A stretch of 21,169 bases of DNA. Origin: an uncultured Candidatus Saccharibacteria bacterium. GTDB lineage: Bacteria; Patescibacteriota; Saccharimonadia; Saccharimonadales; Saccharimonadaceae. This document shows positions 1 through 7,347 of the stretch, piece after piece. Numbering within the stretch: the first letter of the stretch is position 1; every line of letters begins with the position of its first letter. The notes under the pieces are model-generated. The model was given only the letters and a program-made list of their open reading frames with translations, did not search any database and had not been told where the DNA came from. The stretch is taken from NCBI GenBank assembly GCA_938036845.1, contig CALHWA010000024.1:1-21169 (forward strand), written 5' to 3'. The position numbers and the translations under genes were made by a program.

Positions 1-297
1 GTCAAGTTAACTGATAACGTCTCGAAGTATTCAGCCGCCTGGTTTGATGAGGATTACGAATGGGAGCACCATAGTAACTATGCGACAAGCTTCGACGAGG
101 GGCAAAGCGTTCTCGCATTCCTCGCAAGATCCATAGAACGTGATGCTATCCGCGACAAAGACTTCATCAGTAAAATCTCAACTTATCGTGACAGAATGTC
201 TGGATTCGAAGAACAGCTCCGCCCACTCTTGCCGAAATTACGGGATAGTTTTCAACAAGATAATTTGGCTCCGGAGTGGCGGTGGTGGAGGCAGTAG
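1..297 (+). CDS. C-terminal part of an unidentified protein (5' end outside window)
   Basis: Frame 1 is open from the first base to a TAG at 295-297, giving 98 residues. The peptide is hydrophilic and rich in charged residues. It has a probable helical stretch (SVLAFLARSIERDAI) and ends in an Arg/Trp-rich tail (EWRWWRQ). It has no membrane segment, no cysteine and no motif I recognise. The codons look like those of the neighbouring genes, so I take it as the end of a real gene rather than a chance frame. No plus-strand terminator is visible right after the stop; the hairpin at 350-376 is oriented for the minus-strand tRNA. The function is unknown. Confidence 0.6.
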   Translation, partial: VKLTDNVSKYSAAWFDEDYEWEHHSNYATSFDEGQSVLAFLARSIERDAIRDKDFISKISTYRDRMSGFEEQLRPLLPKLRDSFQQDNLAPEWRWWRQ

Positions 298-340
298 GAA
301 CTGCTGGCTAGCTTTATGTACGGTTGTCTTGTGCTGTGAA

Positions 341-376
341 TTATAAAAATAGCGACGAGGATATTACTCGTCGCTA
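341..376 (-). terminator. Rho-independent terminator of tRNA-Ala
   Basis: A perfect 10-bp stem (350-359 with 367-376, 7-nt loop) reads on the minus strand straight into TTTTTATAA (349-341). It lies about 20 nt past the tRNA-Ala 3' end. The T-run exists only on the minus strand, so the terminator serves the tRNA and not the partial gene at 1-297. Confidence 0.8.
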
Positions 377-394
377 TAAAAATATAATAACACC

Positions 395-470
395 TGGTGG
401 AGATAGAGGGATTCAAACCCTCGACCTCAGCAATGCGAATGCTGCGCTCTATCAACTGAGCTATATCCCC
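395..470 (-). tRNA. tRNA-Ala, anticodon CGC, CCA encoded
   Basis: The complement folds into a complete cloverleaf: acceptor GGGGATA with TATCTCC, D-arm GCTC/GAGC, anticodon stem CAGCA/TGCTG around the loop TTCGCAT, and T-arm GAGGG/CCCTC around TTTGAAT. Anticodon CGC reads the alanine codon GCG. The acceptor contains the G3-U70 wobble pair that is the classic alanine identity element, which supports the assignment independently of the anticodon. The discriminator is A (398), and the 3' CCA is encoded in the DNA (395-397). Confidence 0.95.
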
Positions 471-482
471 ACGACTCCCTCT

Positions 483-511
483 ATTCAAGCACAAACGAGC
501 GGGAGAATCAA
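483..511 (-). promoter_or_regulatory. Promoter of tRNA-Ala
   Basis: On the minus strand, TTGATT (511-506), a 17-bp spacer and TTGAAT (488-483) preceded by TGC form a sigma-70-like extended -10 promoter. Its end is 12 nt from the tRNA 5' end. It overlaps the upstream region of murF, so the two transcripts are divergent. Confidence 0.5.
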
Positions 512-534
512 CCAGTAGCATTCCCGCCTGTTTC

Positions 535-549
535 TGATAAAATAAAGAT
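535..549 (+). promoter_or_regulatory. Extended -10 promoter abutting murF (leaderless)
   Basis: TGATAAAAT (535-543) is an extended -10 element. Six bases (AAAGAT) separate it from the murF ATG at 550, so transcription should begin at or within a base of the start codon. There is no Shine-Dalgarno sequence and no convincing -35. The same arrangement recurs at trmD, the 11185 gene, PAP2 and rmuC. Confidence 0.6.
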
Positions 550-1860
550 ATGTTCAAAAAGTTTATCCAAAAGCGGCTCGAGACGTATGTGAGTCGGTAT
601 TTTCAAGCCCATCCAGAGGTCAAGTTAATTGTTGTGGTGGGGAGCGTGGGCAAGACGAGTACTAAGCGAGCGGTAGCTACCTTGCTATCGCAGCGCTACC
701 GTGTACGCATGCTTGATAACAACCATAATACCAATCTCTCGGCACCGTGTGGTATTCTTGGCGTGACCTACCCTAGCAAGGTACACAGCATTGGGGCCTG
801 GCTCAAGGTGTTTGCAGCGGCCCGACGACGGGTTGCTCAGCCAGCTGATGTCGATGTGATTGTCCAGGAGCTTGGCACTGATCGGCCAGGGGAGATTGCC
901 GACTTTGGCCGCTACCTCCGGCCTGACCTTGCCTTAGTGACGGCAGTAACGCCAGAGCATATGGAGTTCTTTGGCTCAATTGAAGCAGTCGCGCAAGAGG
1001 AGCTCTCCGTGACGCAGTATGCACGCCGAGTGCTGATTAACCGTGATGATATTGAGGGGCGCTTTGCTGACCTGATTGCTACTCCACACTTTAGTACATA
1101 TGGCACAACTGGCCTCGCTGAGTATCGCTTTGAACAGCAGAACTTTGACGCTGAAGTAGGCTATCGTGGGGGGATTATTGCTCCACCAAACATTGCTCAG
1201 CCATTTGCGGCAGCCATTAACGTGGTGGGCGAGCACAGCCTACGGCCAATCGTTGGTGCCGTTGCGGCGGCCTTGCTTTATGGCTGCACACCAGATGAAG
1301 TAGTGAAGGGCCTTGCACTGATCAAGCCTGTCCCCGGGCGGATGAACCCGCTGCTAGGCCTTGGTGATACAACAATTATCGACGATACATACAACTCCAG
1401 CCCGGCTGCCGCGCTGGCTGCTTTGCAGACGCTCTATAGCTTTGCACAGGCACCGCAGCGGATCGCCATCCTTGGTGACATGAATGAGCTCGGTGCCTCG
1501 AGCCAGGCCGAGCACGAGAAGCTGGGCATGGCCTGCGACTCACATTTGCTTGATTGGGTGGTGACGGTCGGCGGCGAGACAGAGAAATATCTTGCGCCCG
1601 CTGCCCGCCGGCGTGGTTGCCAGGTGAAGGTATGCCGCAATGCGATTGAGGCAGGGCAGTTTGTCCGTTCGGTGGCGCGACCTGGTGCAGTGATTCTTGC
1701 TAAGGGGTCACAAGGTGGGATATTCCTTGAAGAGGCGGTTAAGATCCTCTGTGTCCTGAGCGAAGATACCGAGCTGGTGCGTCAATCGCTCGCTTGGCAG
1801 GCCATCAAAGCACCGTATTTTTCGGAGTACGAGAACTTCTTTGACGGGCCAAGCCAGTAG
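550..1860 (+). CDS. murF: Mur ligase family protein, MurF-like
   Basis: This 436-residue ATP-dependent Mur ligase most resembles MurF, the cytoplasmic enzyme that adds D-Ala-D-Ala to the UDP-MurNAc-tripeptide in peptidoglycan synthesis. The ATP loop GSVGKTSTK lies at residues 31-39. It is followed by NNHNTN near 57-62, PGRM in the central domain, and DDTYNSSPAA at about 278-287, the MurF hallmark (DDxYNxxP). Family MurF proteins carry roughly 95 residues of a UDP-sugar-binding domain before the P-loop; here only 30 precede it, so domain 1 is essentially missing. The promoter at 535-543 fixes the start, and no in-frame start lies upstream of it. The missing domain leaves open a different Mur-ligase substrate. 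The ligase fold is near certain; the exact reaction is less so. Confidence 0.8.
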   Translation: MFKKFIQKRLETYVSRYFQAHPEVKLIVVVGSVGKTSTKRAVATLLSQRYRVRMLDNNHNTNLSAPCGILGVTYPSKVHSIGAWLKVFAAARRRVAQPADVDVIVQELGTDRPGEIADFGRYLRPDLALVTAVTPEHMEFFGSIEAVAQEELSVTQYARRVLINRDDIEGRFADLIATPHFSTYGTTGLAEYRFEQQNFDAEVGYRGGIIAPPNIAQPFAAAINVVGEHSLRPIVGAVAAALLYGCTPDEVVKGLALIKPVPGRMNPLLGLGDTTIIDDTYNSSPAAALAALQTLYSFAQAPQRIAILGDMNELGASSQAEHEKLGMACDSHLLDWVVTVGGETEKYLAPAARRRGCQVKVCRNAIEAGQFVRSVARPGAVILAKGSQGGIFLEEAVKILCVLSEDTELVRQSLAWQAIKAPYFSEYENFFDGPSQ

Positions 1861-1877
1861 CGTTAATACGCGATTTA

Positions 1878-1917
1878 TGGTATATTCTTACGTGTGAGAC
1901 TAGTGTATTAAGCGGAG
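1878..1917 (+). promoter_or_regulatory. Promoter and Shine-Dalgarno of the 1926 gene
   Basis: TGGTATATT (1878-1886) is an extended -10 box. GGAG (1914-1917) lies 8 nt before the ATG at 1926. The expected leader is about 33 nt, so this gene is of the leadered type, unlike its upstream neighbour. Confidence 0.5.
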
Positions 1918-1925
1918 AACTATCT

Positions 1926-3314
1926 ATGCCAACAGAAAAAAAGCCAAAGGCAACTAAGCGCAGTACAACGCGCAAGACATCACCAAAAAATGAGCCAGTA
2001 CAAACCTCGGCCAAGGCTAATGAGCCAGCAACCCCAGCTGCAGAGCCAGCTCCAGTAGCCGGGCCGGCTACTCAACCGATGCCAGAGCAGCCAGCTACTC
2101 CGGTCATGCAGCCAGCTCAGCCTCAATATCAACCACACATGGCTCCAGGAGCTTTGCGTGCTCAGCCAGCCAAGAAATCCCATCTTGGGCTTATTCTTGG
2201 CATCATCGGTGGTGGTGTAGCTCTGCTGGCACTTATTGCTGGTGTGCTATTGTACTTCTTCTGGTATCAGAACCCACACAAGGTAGTCACAGATGGCGTG
2301 GCAAATCTAGTAAGCGCACGGCAAGCGTCGTATAGTATGGGTGGTGATGTTACACCAAGCAGTACTAGCACTTCAGGCCCATCGAAGACCACCTACAGAG
2401 TGAATCTGCAATATGCTAACCAAGTTGCTGGTGGTAATGGTGAGGTAACGATGGACCTCCCGCAGGTTGGCCAGATTACTGTCAAGGCCGAGATCTATGC
2501 GGATCGTGAAGCAACCTACTTCCGCGTCAATGGCATCAAGAAAATATATGAAAAATATATTGATACCATGGTCGACCAGTCGATGAAGCGTTATAGCAAC
2601 TCGAGCATGACCGATGAGGAGAAAGATACTGCGCGGAGTAAGATGCGCGAGCAGTATACCAAGCAAGCACTGCCTATCATCGAAAAAATTGATGGCAAAT
2701 GGGTCAAGATGACGCAAGATGATATGCGCAAAATGAGCCCAAATCGTACGACGACTCAGCAATGTACGGACGCAATTAATGCTATGTACGACACTAAGGC
2801 TCGCAATGAGATCGCTGCAGTACTTCGCAAGCACGGTGATGTCTTTACAGTAGAGAAACTCAATAAGCCAGCGCTCGATAACGGTGCAGTGGGCTACAAG
2901 GTGACGGTAGCGAGCCCGTCGAGCCACGAAGCTCGTTCGCTGAGCCGCGACCTTGGCAACACCCGTGTTGGGGAGCTGCTCCGCCGCTGCAGTGATGCGA
3001 CATCAACCCGTGTGACAACACGCCAAAATGGCCGAACTATCAAGACCGAGCGGCACTCTGCTATCTCGGGGCCAGATTTGAGCCAAACAGATCTTGAACT
3101 CTGGGTGTCGCCATTCTCGCACGATGTGAAGCGCATTGTCATGAAGCCAACTAGCCAGTCGTCTCAGCAGCCAGTGACGATCAACGTCAACGACACAAAG
3201 GTTGACCTGCGTAAGCCAAGCGAGAGCATCCCGTATAGTGAGCTCATGCGAGGCAGTAGCACCAGTAAAGATAACGACAGCGATACATCATCAACAAGCA
3301 CCGGCGAAGCGTAG
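1926..3314 (+). CDS. Single-pass membrane-anchored extracytoplasmic protein, function unknown
   Basis: The product has 462 residues. Residues 1-85 form a cytoplasmic tail: a Lys/Arg/Thr-rich start, then a low-complexity Pro/Ala/Gln segment with many PA, EPA and QPA repeats (about 33-80). One transmembrane helix spans about 86-113 (glycine-rich, ending in YFFWY). The remaining ~350 residues should be outside. They alternate beta-like segments with charged helices, carry two cysteines (C280, C355) that could form a disulfide, and end in a Ser/Thr/Asp-rich tail. The layout resembles Gram-positive anchored lipoprotein-like or LolA/LppX-like folds, but I see no diagnostic motif and do not assign a function. 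It stands alone between its own promoter and a strong terminator. Confidence 0.85.
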   Translation: MPTEKKPKATKRSTTRKTSPKNEPVQTSAKANEPATPAAEPAPVAGPATQPMPEQPATPVMQPAQPQYQPHMAPGALRAQPAKKSHLGLILGIIGGGVALLALIAGVLLYFFWYQNPHKVVTDGVANLVSARQASYSMGGDVTPSSTSTSGPSKTTYRVNLQYANQVAGGNGEVTMDLPQVGQITVKAEIYADREATYFRVNGIKKIYEKYIDTMVDQSMKRYSNSSMTDEEKDTARSKMREQYTKQALPIIEKIDGKWVKMTQDDMRKMSPNRTTTQQCTDAINAMYDTKARNEIAAVLRKHGDVFTVEKLNKPALDNGAVGYKVTVASPSSHEARSLSRDLGNTRVGELLRRCSDATSTRVTTRQNGRTIKTERHSAISGPDLSQTDLELWVSPFSHDVKRIVMKPTSQSSQQPVTINVNDTKVDLRKPSESIPYSELMRGSSTSKDNDSDTSSTSTGEA

Positions 3315-3335
3315 ACAAAACGCCGCACATAAACC

Positions 3336-3375
3336 CAACCCCGCTTTCGAGAAAAGAAGCGGGGTTGTCTTTGTC
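3336..3375 (+). terminator. Rho-independent terminator after the 1926 gene
   Basis: A perfect 11-bp GC-rich stem (3336-3346 with 3357-3367, 10-nt loop) is followed by TCTTTGTCC. It lies 22 nt after the stop codon and just upstream of the leuS promoter. Confidence 0.8.
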
Positions 3376-3386
3376 CTCGCCCACTA

Positions 3387-3404
3387 TGGTAGAATATGAA
3401 AGAC
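3387..3404 (+). promoter_or_regulatory. Extended -10 promoter that decides the leuS start
   Basis: TGGTAGAAT (3387-3395) is an extended -10 box that directly abuts an ATG at 3396. A transcript from it should begin around 3401-3403, so that ATG would not be in the mRNA. The next in-frame ATG at 3405 would be leaderless or nearly so. No Shine-Dalgarno sequence is present for either. Confidence 0.5.
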
Positions 3405-5870
3405 ATGAAACGATACAATCCTGCAGAAATTGAGCCAAAATGGCAACAGCACTGGGCAGAAGACCAGCGCTACCGGGCGGATGACGCCTCTCCTAAACCA
3501 AAGTATTATGTGACTGGCATGTTCCCATATCCAAGCGGAGCAGGGATGCATGCAGGGCACTTTATGGAGCATTCCATTGTCGATGCAGTGGCGCGCTTCC
3601 GGCGCAGCCTTGGCCACGAGGTACTCTACCCGATGGGCTGGGATAGCTTTGGCCTCCCTGCAGAGAATTACGCCATCAAGACAGGCAAAACGCCGCAAGA
3701 GACGACCGCGACGAACATCGCTAACTTCACTACTCAGCTTCGCCGCGTTGGCGCGAGTATTGATTGGAGCCGCGAGATCAACACGAGCGACCCGGAGTAC
3801 TATCGCTGGACGCAGTGGATCTTTACGCAGCTCTTTGAACGGGGCCTGGCATACCAAAAGGACTCACTCCAGTGGTGGTGCCCCAAGGACAAGACCGTGC
3901 TGGCGAATGAGCAGGTGATCAATGGCCGGTGCTGGCGCTGTGAAGAAGTGGTGGTAAAGAAGCCGATGAAGCAATGGTTCTTCAAGATCACTGAGTACGC
4001 CGACCAGCTCCTGGCTGACATCCCCGCGCTCGACTGGCCAGACAAGATTAAGCAAGCTCAGACCAACTGGATTGGCCGCAGTGAGGGAGCAGAGATTCGC
4101 TTCGCTCTTGATAAGCCTGCGGTAGCTACGGAGAGTGACGCATCTGCCAATATTACCGTCTTTTCGACGCGCCCCGATACGCTATTTGGTGCGACCTTCT
4201 TGGTGCTGGCGCCCGAACATCCGCTGGCAGAGCATCTTGCGCGCGGTGATGCCCAAGAGACAGTCTTGGCCTATATTGCCGAGGCAGTCAAGAAATCGGA
4301 GATTGAGCGCACTAATGACACGAAGGATAAGACAGGAGTCTTTACCGGAAGTTATGCCATAAATCCAGCGACGGGCGAGCGAATACCCATCTGGGTGGCC
4401 GATTATGTCCTTGGTGGTTATGGCACTGGTGCAGTGATGGCTGTGCCGGCTCATGATGAGCGCGATGCCGCCTTTGCCGAGAAATACGAGCTGCCCATCG
4501 TCACCGTCATTGAGCGGCCCGACGACGACCCAGACACCGACCAATGTTACCATGGCGAAGGGGTGCTCGTTAACTCTGGTGCATTTGATGGCACGCGCAG
4601 TGAGGATGCCCGTGAGCAGATTGTGGCCTGGCTCGAGCAAGAAGGCCGTGGCCGCGCTAAGGTAACCTACAAGATGCGTGACTGGCTGATTAGCCGCCAG
4701 CGTTACTGGGGTGCACCCATCCCGATCATCCATTGTCCCGAGCATGGTGCCGTACCAGTGCCAGCGGCAGATTTGCCAGTGGTTTTGCCAGCGGTGCAAA
4801 ACTTCCAGCCGCGTGGTGATGGCAAGTCTGTCCTTGCTGCCCAAGAAGAGTGGGTGGCGACAACCTGCCCGACTTGTGGCGGCCCAGCTCAGCGCGAAAC
4901 CGACACGATGGATGGCTATGCCTGCAGTAGCTGGTATCTCCTGCGCTACACTGATCCACACAATGCTATGCAGGCCTGGGACCCAGCGCTGGCTAACCAC
5001 TGGGCACCGCTTGATATGTATGTTGGTGGTGACCATGCGACGGCTCACTTACTCTATGTGCGCTTCTGGACGCACGTCTTCCGCGATCTTGGTCTCACAA
5101 GTTTTGCCGAACCGGTGCGGAAGCTCGTCTACCATGGCCTCATTCAAGCCGAGGATGGCCGCAAGATGAGCAAGAGCCTTGGCAATGTCGTCGACCCGCT
5201 GGAGGTGATCGATGCGGGGTATGGGGCGGACGCGCTGCGTACCTTTGAGCTCTTCCTCGGGCCGATCGACGAAAACTCGAGCTGGAGTAGCCGAGGAATT
5301 GCTGGCGTTTATCGCTTCTTGAATCGCCTCTGGACATTGGTGCAAGAGTTTGACGATTGGCAGCAGCAGGGTGCAGCGCCTGGGCAGGTTGACGTCGCAC
5401 AGCTTGAGTCGATTATCCACGCCACAACCAAGAAGGTCACAAGTGATATCTACCGCCTGAGCTTCAACACGGCCATTGCTGGGCTCATGGAGTGCGTCAA
5501 CGACCTCTACAAGCTCAAGACAACTGGCTTTACTGAGCAGTGGCAGCCAGCGCTCAAGACGCTGATCCAGCTGGTGCAGCCCTTTGCGCCGCACATGGCC
5601 GCTGAGCTATGGCAGCAGCTGGGCTATGGCGACCAGCTCGATTTTGCCGCCTGGCCAGAGTGGGACGAAGCAAAGATCGTCCGCGATACGATAACCATCG
5701 TTGTGCAAGTCAACGGTAAAGTCCGCGCCAAGCTCACCACCGCGCCAGACACTAGCGAGGCCGACATCACTGCCCAAGCCCTGGCAGACGGCCGCGTCGC
5801 AAAATATCTCACTGGGCCGCCCAAGAAGGTTATCTACGTCAAGCGCAAGCTCGTCAGTATCGTTGTCTAG
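3405..5870 (+). CDS. leuS: Leucyl-tRNA synthetase
   Basis: This class I aminoacyl-tRNA synthetase charges tRNA-Leu in the cytoplasm; it has 821 residues from this start. It opens with the typical MKRYNPAEIEPKWQ. The HIGH-type motif is HAGH (about residue 49-52), and the KMSKS loop is intact at about residue 587-591 (EDGRKMSKSLGN). A CP1 editing domain occupies about 220-400, with the STRPDTLFGATF and GTGAVMAVPAHDERD blocks that characterise LeuRS editing. A CPTCGG cysteine pair sits in the second insertion. Length is within the usual range (E. coli about 860). I chose ATG 3405 over 3396 because the -10 element touches 3396. The gene stands alone between terminators at 3336 and 5899. Confidence 0.97.
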   Translation: MKRYNPAEIEPKWQQHWAEDQRYRADDASPKPKYYVTGMFPYPSGAGMHAGHFMEHSIVDAVARFRRSLGHEVLYPMGWDSFGLPAENYAIKTGKTPQETTATNIANFTTQLRRVGASIDWSREINTSDPEYYRWTQWIFTQLFERGLAYQKDSLQWWCPKDKTVLANEQVINGRCWRCEEVVVKKPMKQWFFKITEYADQLLADIPALDWPDKIKQAQTNWIGRSEGAEIRFALDKPAVATESDASANITVFSTRPDTLFGATFLVLAPEHPLAEHLARGDAQETVLAYIAEAVKKSEIERTNDTKDKTGVFTGSYAINPATGERIPIWVADYVLGGYGTGAVMAVPAHDERDAAFAEKYELPIVTVIERPDDDPDTDQCYHGEGVLVNSGAFDGTRSEDAREQIVAWLEQEGRGRAKVTYKMRDWLISRQRYWGAPIPIIHCPEHGAVPVPAADLPVVLPAVQNFQPRGDGKSVLAAQEEWVATTCPTCGGPAQRETDTMDGYACSSWYLLRYTDPHNAMQAWDPALANHWAPLDMYVGGDHATAHLLYVRFWTHVFRDLGLTSFAEPVRKLVYHGLIQAEDGRKMSKSLGNVVDPLEVIDAGYGADALRTFELFLGPIDENSSWSSRGIAGVYRFLNRLWTLVQEFDDWQQQGAAPGQVDVAQLESIIHATTKKVTSDIYRLSFNTAIAGLMECVNDLYKLKTTGFTEQWQPALKTLIQLVQPFAPHMAAELWQQLGYGDQLDFAAWPEWDEAKIVRDTITIVVQVNGKVRAKLTTAPDTSEADITAQALADGRVAKYLTGPPKKVIYVKRKLVSIVV

Positions 5871-5898
5871 AAATAGCCACCTTTACTAATCGTGTCGT

Positions 5899-5934
5899 AA
5901 AAAACAGGGCGTCTCATGGCGCGCCCTGTTTTGG
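5899..5934. terminator. Bidirectional terminator between leuS and the minus-strand pseudogene
   Basis: An 11-bp stem (5901-5911 with 5922-5932, 10-nt loop) has arms AAAACAGGGCG and CGCCCTGTTTT. The T-run ends the leuS transcript on the plus strand. On the minus strand the A-run (5899-5904) reads as T6, so it can also end the transcript coming from 6427. Confidence 0.85.
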
Positions 5935-6027
5935 GTTGCGCGGTCACAGTCTCGTACTATGTAGGCATGTTCTACAAGTCTGTCAAAGCAGCGATGTAAC
6001 TGTGCTGGTGGATCAGTTTTCTTACGT

Positions 6028-6427
6028 TTAAACTACGGGCGTGCAAATTGTCACCATCCGCAGCCGAAGATCATCATCAAATTCAAAATTTGTCCAAGTT
6101 CTGTTCGGATTATTATAGCGAATCCAGGACTGATTCCATTTTCCTTGACCTTCTGGTTTTCCGAGACACTGCACTATGTCGTCACGTGTCGCGGTGTTAG
6201 AAAATTGACTAAATAAAGAACCTGAATAAACGGAGTATTCGGCGTATAGATGCTGCGTGTACAAAAAAATTGCTTCCAGTCGATCGTTCTCCCACGCAAA
6301 GTCCACTCCAGAGTCACGTAGCAACCAACTTGTCGACGATGTGCTGCACTTCATCCTTAACACTACCATCACTTCGTCCGACTAAGTTGATATATCGGTT
6401 AATATCTCCATCTATTTTTATTGCCAT
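6028..6427 (-). pseudogene. Frameshifted small gene, possibly immunity-like; two frames of one former ORF
   Basis: An ATG at 6427 with a strong Shine-Dalgarno (AAGGAG, 5-nt spacing) opens a frame beginning MAIKIDGDINRY that hits TGA after 37 codons (6316-6314). The next frame (+1) is open across that point and runs to a TAA at 6030-6028. Its C-terminal part reads as a normal protein, with LEAIFLYTQHLY, a D-D-I-V-x-x-L-G-K-P segment and a W-rich ending before RMVTI. Joined at the shift (about 6315-6330), the product would be about 133 residues. The LEAIFLY...LGKP...W...F pattern recalls small proteins often found beside polymorphic toxins, but no toxin is next to it. The gene has its own operator-covered promoter and a terminator. 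It could be a decayed gene, a sequencing error or a programmed shift. Confidence 0.65.
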
Positions 6428-6432
6428 AGGTA

Positions 6433-6492
6433 CTCCTTGCTGAGACTAATAGTATGTACCATATCATACAATATATGACAGATATCTGTCAT
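6433..6492 (-). promoter_or_regulatory. Promoter and ribosome-binding site of the frameshifted gene
   Basis: On the minus strand, ATGACA (6492-6487), an 18-bp spacer and TATGAT (6468-6463) form a good sigma-70 promoter. AAGGAG (6438-6433) is the ribosome-binding site for the ATG at 6427. The -35 element lies inside one arm of the palindrome at 6473-6494. Confidence 0.6.
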
Positions 6493-6494
6493 AT
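6473..6494. promoter_or_regulatory. Perfect 22-bp palindrome, probable repressor operator
   Basis: The half-site ATATGACAGAT (6473-6483) is followed with no gap by its exact reverse complement (6484-6494). It covers the -35 box and part of the spacer of the minus-strand promoter, a standard position for repression by a dimeric regulator. No regulator gene is adjacent, so the binding protein is unknown. As RNA it has no loop or T-run, so it is unlikely to be a terminator. Confidence 0.65.
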
Positions 6495-6598
6495 CAAAGC
6501 CAAAACCTAGACGTCATAGTGAGCGTATTCTTGATGGGGTAATAAGGTGCAACGGCTCGCTTGGCAATTGGCCACAAATATATTTTTCTATACAAAAC

Positions 6599-6628
6599 AG
6601 CGCAAACACTAGAGAATTTTGCGCTTTT
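6599..6628 (+). terminator. Hairpin with T-run just upstream of the rpmF promoter
   Basis: AGCGCAAA (6599-6606) pairs with TTTGCGCT (6618-6625), 11-nt loop, and TTT follows. No plus-strand gene ends immediately before it. It would insulate the rpmF promoter, whose -10 box begins 5 nt later, from read-through. Confidence 0.5.
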
Positions 6629-6632
6629 AGCG

Positions 6633-6674
6633 TATAATAGCTACAAGTTTTACGTCAGCCTAAAGAGAAGGAGA
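6633..6674 (+). promoter_or_regulatory. rpmF promoter and Shine-Dalgarno
   Basis: A perfect TATAAT (6633-6638) gives an expected start near 6645. AAGGAGA (6668-6674) lies 8 nt before the ATG at 6683. No clear -35 is visible. It probably also drives nusB, the Nudix gene and rnc, for which I see no separate promoter. Confidence 0.65.
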
Positions 6675-6682
6675 TTTTTACT

Positions 6683-6835
6683 ATGGCTCAACCAAAAAAA
6701 CAGAGTAGCCCACGCAAAACCGGTTTGCGCCGCAGCCATCTGCGCCTCAAGCTTGCTCGCATGGTCAATAAAACCTCACCAGTCAAGGTCAAGACGACCA
6801 AGCGCGAGACTGGCGCTGCCAAAGCAGCTCGCTAG
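6683..6835 (+). CDS. rpmF: 50S ribosomal protein L32
   Basis: This is a 50-residue, strongly basic protein of the large ribosomal subunit. It starts MAQPKKQSSPRKTGLRRSH, the conserved bL32 N-terminus (MAxPKxxxSxxxxxxRRSH). It has no cysteine, so it is of the zinc-free type, and it ends with a Lys/Thr/Ala-rich tail. A good Shine-Dalgarno fixes the start. It is the first gene of a translation/RNA block and is followed 47 nt later by nusB. Confidence 0.93.
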   Translation: MAQPKKQSSPRKTGLRRSHLRLKLARMVNKTSPVKVKTTKRETGAAKAAR

Positions 6836-6882
6836 CTTTTCGTCGATAGCAAAGAATTTTAACAAAAGAAAGAACCAACCAA

Positions 6883-7347
6883 ATGGCTTCGAACCGTCAT
6901 CTTGGGCGTATAGTTGCACTCCAAACATTGTACGAATATGAATTCCGCCAGCAGGCGAATGATCCGCAGGCCGTGCCACAAGAAATTTTGGCGCGCAATC
7001 TTGAGCGTTATGAGTCGATCATTGGCGATCGGGCCTTTGTCGATACGCTCGTTGCTGGGGTGATCGAGACGCAGGCCGCGCTTGACGCTCACTTACAACC
7101 AATTGCGCCAGAGTGGCCACTTGATCAGATTGCTCGTGTCGACCGCAATATCTTGCGACTTGGCCTCTACGAATTGCTGCACTGCCGCGCAACTGTTCCA
7201 CCCAAGGTAGCAATTAACGAAGCAGTGGAGCTTGCTAAAGCGTTTGGTTCGGATAATTCAAGCAAGTTTATCAACGGTGTACTCGGCACCGCCTATCGCA
7301 ACTTGCCTGGGGAGACACCAGACGATGCCAACACCGTCACACTTTGA
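6883..7347 (+). CDS. nusB: Transcription antitermination factor NusB
   Basis: The product has 154 residues, the usual NusB length. NusB with NusE (S10) binds boxA RNA in antitermination of rRNA operons. Diagnostic segments are RHLGRIVALQTLYEYEF at the start, then DQIARVDRNILRLGLYEL and PPKVAINEAVELAKAFG, and the C-terminal SSKFINGVLG. The Shine-Dalgarno before ATG 6883 is weak (purine-rich AAAGAAAG), so translation may depend on the leader shared with rpmF. Its end overlaps the start of the Nudix gene by 23 nt. Confidence 0.96.
   Translation: MASNRHLGRIVALQTLYEYEFRQQANDPQAVPQEILARNLERYESIIGDRAFVDTLVAGVIETQAALDAHLQPIAPEWPLDQIARVDRNILRLGLYELLHCRATVPPKVAINEAVELAKAFGSDNSSKFINGVLGTAYRNLPGETPDDANTVTL

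Noticed and set aside
2373..2927. Minus-strand frame of 184 codons opposite the 1926 gene
   Set aside because: It is opposite a well-supported gene with its own promoter, Shine-Dalgarno and terminator. Its product is Ile/His-rich with no motif.
4182..5048. Long minus-strand frame (288 codons) opposite leuS
   Set aside because: It is a shadow of the conserved leuS reading frame, with no ribosome-binding site and no recognisable protein features.
6561..6941. 126-codon plus-strand frame overlapping rpmF
   Set aside because: It is a different frame over rpmF and the start of nusB. It runs through the terminator and promoter and gives a low-complexity product, while rpmF is clearly real.
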